Source: Pseudomonadota bacterium (GTDB lineage: Bacteria; Pseudomonadota; Gammaproteobacteria; Burkholderiales; Rhodocyclaceae). From it: a stretch of 64,000 nucleotides of DNA. The notes beneath the pieces are model-generated. The model had not been told where the DNA came from, did not search any database, and saw nothing but the letters and a program-made list of their open reading frames with translations. Positions 27,791 to 40,616 of the stretch are shown one piece after another (the first letter of the stretch is position 1; each line of letters opens with the position of its first letter). The position numbers were made by a program, and so were the translations under genes. The DNA is taken from NCBI GenBank assembly GCA_018241685.1, contig JAFEDJ010000069.1, forward strand, positions 186,001-250,000, in the 5' to 3' direction.

Positions 27791-28702
27791 TCAGCGCCCG
27801 AGAGGCTGCAGGGTTCCCGGGTCGATGCCCTTTTCACGCAGGCGCGCCTGCGCGGCGAGGGCATCCTTGCGGTCGGCAAAGGGGCCGACCACGACGCGAG
27901 TTTCCAGTTGGGACGGAATGCCGGCCTGGGCCAAGCGCGCCCGCAGCGCTTCGGCACTGGCCACACTGGTGAACACCCCGAACTCCAGCACATAGGGCCG
28001 CGACGGCGGAGCAGAAGTGGTGGCGGCCGGCGCCGCGGCAGCATTCCCTGCAGGCGGCAGCTGGCGTGGCGGCGGTGCTACTGGCACAGCAGGCGCAACC
28101 GGCACGGCCGGGCGCGAGGTCTGCGATGCTGCCGGCGCTGGACGCGGAGCCTCCTGCGCCGCAGCCTGATGCGAAACGACGCCGGCCGCAGGTGCCGCTG
28201 CTGTCGGTGCTGCAGCAGGTGCCGTCGGAACCGGCGGCTGGACTGCGGGGGCCGCATTGTTCTGCGCCACCGGCCCAGGGGCATGCGCCGCGACCCCAGC
28301 CTGCGGCGGCACACCCCGGCTTACCTCACCGATCCGACCGCTGCGCATTGCGCGGGATGGCGCTTCCGTATCCGACGCCACACCACCGCCAGGCAACATC
28401 GGCGGCGCGGACTCCTCCAGGGACGGTGCCGATTCGGGCGCAACCGCCTCATTCCCGGCCCGCAGCACATCCGGCGGGGCATCCCTCCCCACCTCGGGCG
28501 TCACCTGGGCGGGCGCGATGGGGCGAGTCGGCAGGGGCGCTTCCGCCGGTGCCGGTGGTCGGGATACGTAATCGAAAACAGAAAGGCCGCCGAGCAGCGC
28601 AGCGATCAGCCCCCCGGCGACACCGGCGCGGATCAACAACTGCTTGCGCGGATCCTCTTCACCCTCAACGGCTTCCGTTGCGTCGGTATTGCGTTCCGTC
28701 AT
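27791..28702 (-). CDS. SPOR-domain membrane protein
   Basis: The 303-aa protein has a short cytoplasmic N-terminus and one transmembrane helix (about residues 23-45: RAGVAGGLIAALLGGLSVFDYV). A long Pro/Ala-rich periplasmic linker follows, with a C-terminal SPOR domain (YVLEFGVFTSVASAEALRARL) that binds denuded septal peptidoglycan. Start ATG 28702 overlaps the stop of the DUF2802 gene by 4 bp (ATGA). A role in cell division or envelope is inferred from the domain. Confidence 0.87.
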   Translation of the reverse strand: MTERNTDATEAVEGEEDPRKQLLIRAGVAGGLIAALLGGLSVFDYVSRPPAPAEAPLPTRPIAPAQVTPEVGRDAPPDVLRAGNEAVAPESAPSLEESAPPMLPGGGVASDTEAPSRAMRSGRIGEVSRGVPPQAGVAAHAPGPVAQNNAAPAVQPPVPTAPAAAPTAAAPAAGVVSHQAAAQEAPRPAPAASQTSRPAVPVAPAVPVAPPPRQLPPAGNAAAAPAATTSAPPSRPYVLEFGVFTSVASAEALRARLAQAGIPSQLETRVVVGPFADRKDALAAQARLREKGIDPGTLQPLGR

Positions 28703-29232
28703 GATCCGCTCTCCGCCTTCGCCAACGCACAAACCAGTTCAGCCTCGGCAACCGAAATGCCGCAGTGTTCGGCAACCTGGGCCGCACTCATGCCTCGTCC
28801 CGCCAACAGCATGGCCTCGGAGTGTTGCGGAGAGACCGGGCGGGTGTATTGGGTCCGCTCCCGTGCTGTCTGGGCGGCCTGCTGTTCGCTGCGCGCCTGT
28901 TCGCCGAGTTGGTCCACGTCGTGGCGCATCACCGCCAGCTCACGGCGTAGAAAGTCGCAATCGGCGCGCAGACGCGTCATGTCCTGGCGCAGTTGCTGGA
29001 TCTCCAGCTCATTGAGGAGCTCGCGGGAGACTTCAGCCTCGTCCGGCGCAGGCTCTGGCACCACCACGGGCGCGCGCCCGACCGGCGTCTCGGCCTTCAC
29101 CGCAGGCTCCGGCGTCTCCGGTGGCGGAGTGCCGCGCCGATGGCGGGCCAGGCGGAACAGCACCACCACCAGGTAAAGACTCAACACGGCGACTAGCGCC
29201 AGTACAGCCTCGCGCACACCGATACCAGTCAT
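28699..29232 (-). CDS. DUF2802 domain-containing membrane protein
   Basis: The 177-aa protein has an N-terminal transmembrane helix (AVLALVAVLSLYLVVVLFRLA), a Pro/Glu-rich stretch and a coiled coil (about 70-115: ELEIQQLRQDMTRLRADCDF). A C-terminal HTH-like DUF2802 module follows (AMLLAGRGMSAAQVAEHCGIS). The function is not established. It is translationally coupled to the downstream SPOR-domain gene. Confidence 0.83.
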   Translation of the reverse strand: MTGIGVREAVLALVAVLSLYLVVVLFRLARHRRGTPPPETPEPAVKAETPVGRAPVVVPEPAPDEAEVSRELLNELEIQQLRQDMTRLRADCDFLRRELAVMRHDVDQLGEQARSEQQAAQTARERTQYTRPVSPQHSEAMLLAGRGMSAAQVAEHCGISVAEAELVCALAKAESGS

Positions 29233-29403
29233 CGAGCATGCTCCCCGGCAGCCCTGTCGTACCCGTCTGATTCAAACCCGATGCAGATAATGATCGTTCC
29301 CCTGATGGCGGCCAGCCTGCACGGCTGGCGATTGACGCTGCGATAATAGCCGCGACGTCCTTCACCGACAATGCGAGAGCCGCCCAGCCCCCGCCTTTTC
29401 CGC

Positions 29404-30162
29404 ATGTTCTACCTGAAAAAGCTCGTTTCCGCCTTGATTCTGCCCCCCCTTGGGCCACTTTTGCTCATCGCTGCAGGCCTCTTGCTGCTGCGCCACCATC
29501 CCCGTACCGGAAGAACCCTGTCCTGGATCGGTCTGCTGTCCGCCCTCCTGCTGGTCACACCGCTCTCGGTTGCACCGCTGGTGCGTGGTCTCGAAGGGCG
29601 CTATGCGCCACTCGACGAGGGGAAGCTGCGCCAGGCCGAAGCGATCGTCATCCTCGGTGGCGGCGTACGCAGCCATGCCCCTGAATTCGATGGAATGACG
29701 ATCAATAGACTGACGCTGGAACGGCTGCGCTACGGTGCCCGGCTGGCCCGGCATTCCGGCCTGCCGGTCATGGTGAGCGGCGGCTCGCCCCAGCCTTCAC
29801 AGAAGAAGTCGGAAGCAGAGCTGATGAAAGCTGCGCTGGAGGACGACTTCCGGATTCCCGTCAAATGGATGGAAAGCCGTTCGCGGGACACCCGCGAGAA
29901 CGCCGACTTTTGCGCCGCAGCGCTGCTACCCGTAGGTATACGCCGTATCGTGCTGGTCACCCATGCGGCCCACATGCCACGCTCGGTGGAGGCCTTCGAA
30001 CATGCCGGCTTCGAGGTCATGCCAGCACCAACGGCTTATCTCACCGGCCCGGTCAGCAGCGACGACATGTCGATCGAGATGCCCAGCATGAACACAGCCT
30101 ACGCCGGCTGGTACGCCGTGCATGAGTGGCTGGGCCTGCTGGCCTATCGGTTCAGCCGTTGA
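29404..30162 (+). CDS. elyC: ElyC/YdcF-family DUF218 membrane protein
   Basis: The 252-aa protein has two N-terminal transmembrane segments (MFYLKKLVSALILPPLG... and LSWIGLLSALLLVTPLSV). The DUF218 domain begins AEAIVILGGGV and contains PVMVSGG, ESRSRDTRENA and IVLVTHAAHMPRS. E. coli ElyC affects lipid-carrier use and peptidoglycan precursor assembly at low temperature. ATG 29404 fits the family N-terminus better than 29371. Its last 11 bp overlap the convergent crotonase gene. Confidence 0.83.
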   Translation: MFYLKKLVSALILPPLGPLLLIAAGLLLLRHHPRTGRTLSWIGLLSALLLVTPLSVAPLVRGLEGRYAPLDEGKLRQAEAIVILGGGVRSHAPEFDGMTINRLTLERLRYGARLARHSGLPVMVSGGSPQPSQKKSEAELMKAALEDDFRIPVKWMESRSRDTRENADFCAAALLPVGIRRIVLVTHAAHMPRSVEAFEHAGFEVMPAPTAYLTGPVSSDDMSIEMPSMNTAYAGWYAVHEWLGLLAYRFSR

Positions 30163-30949
30163 AGCGTGGCTTGCGTTTGCCCAGGAAAGCGTTGATCCCC
30201 TCGTCGAAGTCCGGCCGCGCTGCACAGCGGGCGAAAGCCTCGGCCTCCAGCTGCAGCTGGGCATCAAGGGAATGGCAGGCCGACTGGCCGAGCAGGCGCT
30301 TCATCTCCGCATAGGTTTCCCGCGGTCCGTCGACGATGCGGCGCACCAGCTTGTCGACGCTGTCATCCAGCTCCGCCAGCGGGACCACCTTGTTCACGAC
30401 GCCGAGCCGCAACGCCTCCGCGGCGTCGAAGCGCTCGGCAAGCAGCAGCAACTCGTAGGCCTTGTGCCGACCGACGATGCGCGGCAGCAGCCAGGACACA
30501 CCGCCGTCTCCACTCAGCGCGATGCTCGCGTAGGCCGTCGTGAAGTAGGCGTTGTCAGCCGCCAGCACCAGATCGCAGGCCAACGCGAGGGACAGACCGA
30601 AGCCGGCGCAAGCGCCCTGCACGCGGGCAACCACGGGCACCGGGAGGCTGACCAGCGCCTCGATGGCCGGGTTGATGTGCTGCTCGATAGTGGCCCGGAA
30701 GCTGGCCAGCCGGCTCTCGGGAGACAGATGTAGTTGGCCGGCGAAATCCTTCAGATCGCCGCCGGCCATGAAATGCTCACCGGCCCCGGCGACCACCACG
30801 ACCCGCAAGTCCTTGCGGCGGGCCAGCTGACCGGTCGTTTCGGACAGCGCCGCCATCATGTCGAAGGACAAGGCGTTGAGGGACGCCGGACGATTGAGCG
30901 TGAGGGTCGCGACACCGGCATCGATGTCGAGCAGGATGGGCGCAGTCAT
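30152..30949 (-). CDS. Crotonase-family enoyl-CoA hydratase/isomerase (PaaG-like active site)
   Basis: The 265-aa crotonase fold has oxyanion-hole segments MAGGDLKDFAG and QGACAGFGLSLALACDL. The two glutamates of classical hydratases appear absent: the first position reads GFGLSLA instead of GGCELA, and the second region reads TTAYASIALSGDGG. The Asp in SGDGG resembles PaaG-type isomerases. ATG 30949 has GAGAACGAGA upstream; the open frame extends further but without family similarity. It is the last gene of the minus-strand beta-oxidation block, 102 bp after the thiolase gene. Confidence 0.85.
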   Translation of the reverse strand: MTAPILLDIDAGVATLTLNRPASLNALSFDMMAALSETTGQLARRKDLRVVVVAGAGEHFMAGGDLKDFAGQLHLSPESRLASFRATIEQHINPAIEALVSLPVPVVARVQGACAGFGLSLALACDLVLAADNAYFTTAYASIALSGDGGVSWLLPRIVGRHKAYELLLLAERFDAAEALRLGVVNKVVPLAELDDSVDKLVRRIVDGPRETYAEMKRLLGQSACHSLDAQLQLEAEAFARCAARPDFDEGINAFLGKRKPRFNG

Positions 30950-31050
30950 GATCTCGTTCTCGCGATGGAGTTTTGGTTGGATCTCGGCGACATCATTGTC
31001 CGCAAAAAGGAGACGACGGAAAGTGCGCCCGTCGTCCCAACCAGGCTCGC

Positions 31051-32247
31051 CTAGAGCTTTTCGAAGACGCCCGCCGCGCCCATGCCGGTACCGATGCACA
31101 TGGAGATCATCCCGTAGCGTGCCTGGGTACGCCGGAAGGCACTCATCAGCGTCGCCGCGCGGATCGCTCCGGTGGCGCCAAGCGGGTGGCCGAGGGCGAT
31201 GGCGCCGCCCTGCGGGTTGACCTTGGCCGGGTCGAGCTCGAGCTGCTTCATTACCGCCAGCGCCTGGGCCGCGAAGGCTTCGTTGAGTTCGATCCAGTCG
31301 AGATCGTCCTTGCCGATGCCCGCCGCCTTGAGGGCGCGGGGAATCGCCTCGATCGGGCCGATGCCCATGATCTCCGGCGGCACGCCGGCCACCGAATAGC
31401 TGCAGAAGCGGGCGATCGGCGTGACGCCGTAGCGCTTCACCGCCGCCTCGGACATCAGCAGCACCGCGCCGGCGCCATCCGACATCTGGGAGCTGTTGCC
31501 GGCAGTCACCGAGCCTTTTGCAGCAAACACCGGGCGCAGCTTGCCGAGACTCTGCAGCGACGCATCGGCCCGAGGCCCTTCGTCGGTGTCGCAGATCCGT
31601 TCGACGATGCGCACCGTGCCGCCCTCACCGGGCACGTGGGTGCGTACTGTGTAGGGCGTGATCTCGTCCCTGAACGCACCGGCGGCAATCGCCGCGGCCG
31701 CCCGCTGGTTGGACTGCACCGCAAAGACATCCTGCTCATCGCGGCCGATCTGCCACTGCTGGGCGACCTTCTCGGCGGTGAGGCCCATGCCGAAGGCGAT
31801 GCCCAGGTTTTCGTCCTTTGCGAAGATGGCCGGGTTGAGGGACACCTTGTTGCCCATGATCTGCGGCATCACCGTCATGCTCTCGGTGCCGGCAGCGATC
31901 ATCACGTCGGCCTCGCCGAGGCGGATTCGCGCCGCGGCGTCCGCCACCGCCTGCAGGCCCGACGAGCAGAAGCGGTTGATGGTGATGCCCGGCACGGTGT
32001 TGGGCAGGCCGGCCAGCAGCACGCCGATGCGCGCCACGTTCATGCCCTGCTCCGCCTCCGGCATCGCACAGCCGACAACCACGTCGCCGATCTCGTGGGC
32101 GTCCAGCCCCGGCACCTGGTCCACCACCGCGCGTAGCACGTGAGCCAGCATGTCGTCCGGCCGCACGTTGCGGAACATGCCGTTGCGCTTGGCCACCGGC
32201 GTACGGGTCGCGGCGACGATATAGGCGTCTTGAATCTGTTTGCTCAT
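31051..32247 (-). CDS. Acetyl-CoA C-acyltransferase (thiolase)
   Basis: Thiolytic cleavage of 3-ketoacyl-CoA, the last step of each beta-oxidation cycle. The 398-aa protein has nucleophilic Cys in NRFCSSGLQAVADA, His in GGAIALGHPLGATGAI and the second Cys in SMCIGTGMGAA. GGAG lies before ATG 32247. It lies 17 bp after the HAD-ECH fusion gene and likely forms a complex or functional pair with it. The frame extends far upstream through the neighbouring gene, but the start given matches the family. Confidence 0.95.
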   Translation of the reverse strand: MSKQIQDAYIVAATRTPVAKRNGMFRNVRPDDMLAHVLRAVVDQVPGLDAHEIGDVVVGCAMPEAEQGMNVARIGVLLAGLPNTVPGITINRFCSSGLQAVADAAARIRLGEADVMIAAGTESMTVMPQIMGNKVSLNPAIFAKDENLGIAFGMGLTAEKVAQQWQIGRDEQDVFAVQSNQRAAAAIAAGAFRDEITPYTVRTHVPGEGGTVRIVERICDTDEGPRADASLQSLGKLRPVFAAKGSVTAGNSSQMSDGAGAVLLMSEAAVKRYGVTPIARFCSYSVAGVPPEIMGIGPIEAIPRALKAAGIGKDDLDWIELNEAFAAQALAVMKQLELDPAKVNPQGGAIALGHPLGATGAIRAATLMSAFRRTQARYGMISMCIGTGMGAAGVFEKL

Positions 32248-32264
32248 GGTTTCGTCTCCGTCCT

Positions 32265-34649
<2,385 letters not shown>

Positions 34650-34722
34650 ATGCGTCTCCTTTTGGCTCGGCCCGTGATCCGGACCTTTGGCATGAACCGC
34701 GGACGACATCGCCGCAGTTGAT

Positions 34723-34740
34723 TTTGAACAATCGTTCAAA
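34723..34740. promoter_or_regulatory. Putative TetR/PsrA-type operator
   Basis: TTTGAAC-AATC-GTTCAAA is a perfect inverted repeat with 7-bp arms. It lies between the TetR regulator and the start of the fatty-acid oxidation genes it probably controls. The AAC-N4-GTT core is like the fatty-acid-responsive TetR protein PsrA site described in pseudomonads, and is shared with the palindrome upstream of fadE (43121-43138). Confidence 0.65.
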
Positions 34741-34782
34741 TCTTAGCGCAATGATTCCTTCAGGTACAACATGGATTAAAAA

Positions 34783-35463
34783 TCAGGTGCTTGCCAGCCC
34801 GATCGGCGGCACTCCGGCAGGCGCCTGGAAACCCGCGACGATGAAGGGCCGCAGCCGCGCCATGATGGCTTCCGGCTCGCCCGCATCGGCCAGCGCGTAG
34901 GTCTCGGTCATCCGCATCACGTCCTTGCCGGCCATCGCATAGGCCACGATGCCGACGAAGAAGTACATGCGCCACACCACGTCGTCCTGGGACAACTGCG
35001 GCAGCGTGCGCATGAAGGCCTGGCGGTAGCGGTCCACCGCCTCCTTGTACTCCGTCGGGAAGAAGGCCTCGGTGCCCGGCCCGGGCTCGTAGAAGGCCCG
35101 CCCGATGAGCTGCTTGAAGACCTCGCCGGGAATGCTGTCCTTGCGCGTCAGACGCAGCGCCGACGACAGGAAGGCATCCACCAGCACATCCACCGGAATC
35201 GGCGCACCAGCGGCCTCGGCCTCCAGCTTGTCCAGGTAGCTCACGCGGCTGCCGCCACGGCTTCCCAGCGCCCGTTCATACACGGCCTCCATCAGCCCCT
35301 GCTTGGAGCCGAAGTGGTAATTGACCAGCGCCAGCGGCGCTCCGGCGGCGCCGGTGATCATCCGCACGGAGGTCGCGGCATAACCGTTCTCCATGAACAG
35401 GCGCTCGGCGGCATCGAGAATGCGGGTCTTGACGTCAGGCAGGGAGGAGTCGGAACGGCCCAT
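34783..35463 (-). CDS. TetR-family regulator, probably of fatty-acid degradation
   Basis: The 226-aa protein has an N-terminal TetR HTH (RILDAAERLFMENGYAATSVRMI, ALVNYHFGSKQGLMEAVYERAL) and a C-terminal ligand domain like the PsrA/FadR TetR group. Its position between fadL and the HAD-ECH/thiolase genes, plus two matching palindromes in the locus, suggests repression relieved by acyl-CoA or fatty acid. The ligand is inferred. The upstream Shine-Dalgarno is weak. Confidence 0.9.
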   Translation of the reverse strand: MGRSDSSLPDVKTRILDAAERLFMENGYAATSVRMITGAAGAPLALVNYHFGSKQGLMEAVYERALGSRGGSRVSYLDKLEAEAAGAPIPVDVLVDAFLSSALRLTRKDSIPGEVFKQLIGRAFYEPGPGTEAFFPTEYKEAVDRYRQAFMRTLPQLSQDDVVWRMYFFVGIVAYAMAGKDVMRMTETYALADAGEPEAIMARLRPFIVAGFQAPAGVPPIGLAST

Positions 35464-35481
35464 CGGGAATCAGCAGCAAAG

Positions 35482-35499
35482 CCCCCGGCGCACCGGGGG
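35482..35499 (-). terminator. GC hairpin between fadL and the TetR gene
   Basis: CCCCCGG-CGCA-CCGGGGG forms a 7-bp stem. In the minus direction it is followed by CTTTGCT, a poor U-tract. It may attenuate read-through from fadL into the regulator gene. Confidence 0.4.
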
Positions 35500-35530
35500 A
35501 CGGTTGAAAAAGGGAAAAACAGGAGGACGA

Positions 35531-36811
35531 TCAGAACGCCATCGAATACTGGGCGCCAAGGATCCACACCCGCGCATCATAGACGCCGGTAACCTGGCCA
35601 CGACCCTGAGCGGTCTGGTTGTTGTCGATGTGGGATTCCGGCACATACAGGTAAGCGACGCCGACGTCGACCGCCGAATCCTTGTTTACCTTGAGCTGTG
35701 CGCCGGTGGTGAACCAGGTCCGGTTGTTGTCCGGCAGGGACACCAGGCGGTGCTGCGGGTCGCGCACCGGGCTCTGATCGTAGGCAACGCCAAACTTGAA
35801 CTTCAGCGTGTCGCTGTAACGGTAGTTGGCGCCCAGCGCATAGCGCCAGGTATCCCGGAAATCGGTATCGAGGGTCTGCACCGCGACGCCGTTGAGCAGC
35901 CCGGAGGTACGCACGATATCCACCTTGGGAATGCTGCTCCACCCGGTCCACGACAAATCGCCCAGCATCTCCCAGCGCTCGTCGAGCTTCTGTGTGACGC
36001 TGAGGATGAAGGTTGCCGGCAGGTCCACATTGGCCTTGGCAGAGCCCGTCGTCAGTGCGGCGCTGGCGCCCGCGGCGGGACCGTCGACCTTCAAGTCGCC
36101 CTCGAGCTTGTGGCGGACTTCGGAACGATAGGACACCCCGACCTTGGTCGTCGGGCTCAGCGTGAACAGGGCGCCCAGGTTCCAGCCGAGGGACACGTCG
36201 TCGGCCGAGAAAGTCCCGTGGGTGGCCGCCAGTGCCGCCGCGGTCACCGTCGCCTGGCGACGGTAGTCCACCTCGATGCGCTGAATGCTAACCCCGCCGC
36301 CGATGGAGACCTTGTCGTTGAGGCGATAGGCCAGGCTCGGGTTGATGTTGTAGGTCTTGATGTCGAACTTGATCGCCTGCGCGCCACCAAGCCACGGGTC
36401 GTCGTACTTGGTGATCAGGCCGAAGGGCGCGCCGAGGCCAACGCCGGCATACAGATCCTTGCTGAGCGCCCAGGACAGATAGGCATTGGGCAGGAAGGCC
36501 CAGCTCCCGGCGTCACCGCCATTACCGGCCCCGCCCAGCACACCGGCGCTGGAGCCCCGGTCGGAGAACTTGAAGGTCGGACGCACAGCGGTCAGGCCGA
36601 CCGACACCTCGCGGTCCTTCAGCTGGGTCATGCCCGCCGGGTTGAAGAAGATCGTGCTGGCGTTCTCCGCCACTGCGGCAGAGCCGGCGTAGGCATTGCC
36701 GATACCGCTGGCATTCTGCTCGAGCAGCTGGAAACCCGCAGCAGCGGCCTGCCCGCTGGCGAGGCCAAGGGCGAGCAAGGGCATCAATCGGGCGATGGTC
36801 GTCATCTTCAT
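35531..36811 (-). CDS. fadL: Outer-membrane long-chain fatty acid transporter FadL
   Basis: The 426-aa OmpP1/FadL barrel has signal peptide 1-24 (ending SGQAAA), then the family hatch sequence GFQLLEQNASGIGNAYAGSAA and NASTIFFNPAGM. It ends in aromatic Phe (LGAQYSMAF). GAGGAG precedes the ATG. It would admit long-chain fatty acids for the enzymes encoded around it. It is the only transport gene in the block; no acyl-CoA ligase is present here. Confidence 0.95.
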   Translation of the reverse strand: MKMTTIARLMPLLALGLASGQAAAAGFQLLEQNASGIGNAYAGSAAVAENASTIFFNPAGMTQLKDREVSVGLTAVRPTFKFSDRGSSAGVLGGAGNGGDAGSWAFLPNAYLSWALSKDLYAGVGLGAPFGLITKYDDPWLGGAQAIKFDIKTYNINPSLAYRLNDKVSIGGGVSIQRIEVDYRRQATVTAAALAATHGTFSADDVSLGWNLGALFTLSPTTKVGVSYRSEVRHKLEGDLKVDGPAAGASAALTTGSAKANVDLPATFILSVTQKLDERWEMLGDLSWTGWSSIPKVDIVRTSGLLNGVAVQTLDTDFRDTWRYALGANYRYSDTLKFKFGVAYDQSPVRDPQHRLVSLPDNNRTWFTTGAQLKVNKDSAVDVGVAYLYVPESHIDNNQTAQGRGQVTGVYDARVWILGAQYSMAF

Positions 36812-36929
36812 ACCTATGTCTCCTCACTAGGGCGCTTTAATTGTGTGCAACCACGGGGAGCGCAAACCCGCGGCGATTCTAGAGCCCCGACGGGCTGCCG
36901 CTACGCAGCAAATCGAAGCGCTGTTGGAT

Positions 36930-37337
36930 TCACGCAACAATCTCCGGCGGAACCTCGCGCTTAACGCCGTTGGCATCTACTGCAACGTAAGTCAGCGTCG
37001 CCTCCGTGACCTTCACGACCACCGGGTTCTCGGGGTTGCGTTCCGCATAGACCTCGACGTCGACGGTGATCGAGCTCTTGCCGATGCGTACGATCTCGGC
37101 GTAGAAGCTGACCATGTCGCCTACCGAGATGGGCTGCTTGAAAAGGAAGGAATTGACGGCGATGGTCGCCACCCGGCCGCGGGAACGCTTGTGGGCCGGC
37201 ACCGCACCGGCGATGTCCACCTGGGACATGATCCAGCCGCCAAACACGTCGCCCGCGGGGTTCAGGTCACGAGGCATCGGCATGACCCGCAGCACGGGGA
37301 TCTTGCCAGCGGGCAGTTGGGTGGGGGTGTTGCTCAT
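36930..37337 (-). CDS. Acyl-CoA thioesterase (YciA-like hotdog fold)
   Basis: The 135-aa single hotdog domain includes DVFGGWIMSQVDIAGAV with the catalytic Asp, ATIAVNSFLFKQPISVGDMV and TVDVEVYAERN, as in YciA. It hydrolyses acyl-CoA and may release excess CoA during fatty-acid use. AGGAG lies before ATG 37337. It starts 11 bp after the FadJ-like gene, so it is part of the same transcript. Confidence 0.92.
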   Translation of the reverse strand: MSNTPTQLPAGKIPVLRVMPMPRDLNPAGDVFGGWIMSQVDIAGAVPAHKRSRGRVATIAVNSFLFKQPISVGDMVSFYAEIVRIGKSSITVDVEVYAERNPENPVVVKVTEATLTYVAVDANGVKREVPPEIVA

Positions 37338-37348
37338 CGAAACTCCTG

Positions 37349-39291
<1,943 letters not shown>

Positions 39292-39295
<4 letters not shown>

Positions 39296-40575
39296 AGGGC
39301 CTCCACCAGCATCGCACCGCCCTGGCCACCGCCGATGCAGATGCTGGCGATGCCGCGCTGGCCGCCGCTACGGCGCAGGGCCTGCAGCAAATGCAGCACG
39401 ATGCGCGCACCACTCGCCCCGACCGGATGGCCGAGGGCCACTGCACCACCATCCACATTGAGGCGGGCGGGATCGATGGCCCCCAGCGCGCCGGGCAAGC
39501 CCAGCCGCTCACGGCAGTATTCGTCGTCCTGCCAGGCCCGCAGGCAGGCGATCACCTGCGCGGCGAAGGCCTCATTGATCTCCCACAGATCCACGTCTTC
39601 AATCGCCAGACCATGGCGCTGCAGGATCGGTGTTGTCGCATGAACGGGGCCGAGACCCATCTGGTCCGGTTCCAGGCCGGCCCACTGGCTGTCGACGATC
39701 CTCCCGATCGGCTGCAAGCCAAAACGCTCCACCGCCGCACCGGAAGCCAGTACCAGCCAGGTGGCGCCGTCGGTGATCTGGGAACTGTTGGCGGCGGTGA
39801 CGCGACCGTATTTCCTGTCGAAGAAGGGCTTCGGCTTGGCCATGCCGGCCATCGACGCATCCCGGCGCAGGCCATCGTCGGCAGCATGAACCGTTCCGTC
39901 GGCACCGATCAGCGGCACCAGCTCGGCGGCAAAACGGCCGCCGTCCTGTGCCGCAGCGACGCGCCGGTGGCTCTCGACCGCGTAGGCGTCCATGTCGTGC
40001 CGCGTGATGCCGAATTTCCAGGCCAGATTTTCGGCAGTCTGCCCCATCAGCTGACCAACGATGGGATCGGTGAGGCCCTTCATGATGCCGATCACCGGCG
40101 CCAGATGCTTCAGGCGGAAGCCTTTCAAGGCCGCCAGCCGCTCACCCCAACCGCGCGCCGCCATCCAGCCGGCGAAGACGCGCACCAGTTCATCGGAGAA
40201 CAGCAGCGGTGCGCGGGACAAGGCGTCGACGCCACCGGCCAGCACCAGCTGCGAGCGGCCACAGCGGATATTGGCTATCGCCGAATCGAGGGCCTGCATG
40301 CCCGACGCGCAGTTGCGCATCACCGTCCAGCCCGGCACCTGGAGGCCGCAGCCCATGCGCAGCGCCACCACGCGGCCGATGTTCACCTCATCCGGCGACG
40401 GGCTCGCGCAACCAAGGATCACCTCGTCGAGCTGATCCGGCGCGAAAGGCTGGCGCAGCAGCAGCGCACAGCCGGCCGCCGTAGCGAGGTCGGCGGCAGC
40501 GAATGGCCCCGGGCCGCTGCGTGCCTTCAGGAAAGGGGTTCGCGCCCCGTCGATGACGTAAATCGGCTCGTTCAT
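39292..40575 (-). CDS. Acetyl-CoA C-acyltransferase, FadI-like thiolase
   Basis: The 427-aa thiolase has nucleophilic Cys in VMRNCASGMQALDSA, His in GGAVALGHPVGASGAR and the second Cys in SICIGGGQGGA. It is translationally coupled to the downstream fusion enzyme, matching the FadI-FadJ pairing. It lies 41 bp after fadE. It has a longer insertion region than the second thiolase encoded at 31.0-32.2 kb. Confidence 0.93.
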
Positions 40576-40616
40576 GATGCGCAGAACTTCCTTTCCGCAG
40601 GCTCTCTCGATCCCGT

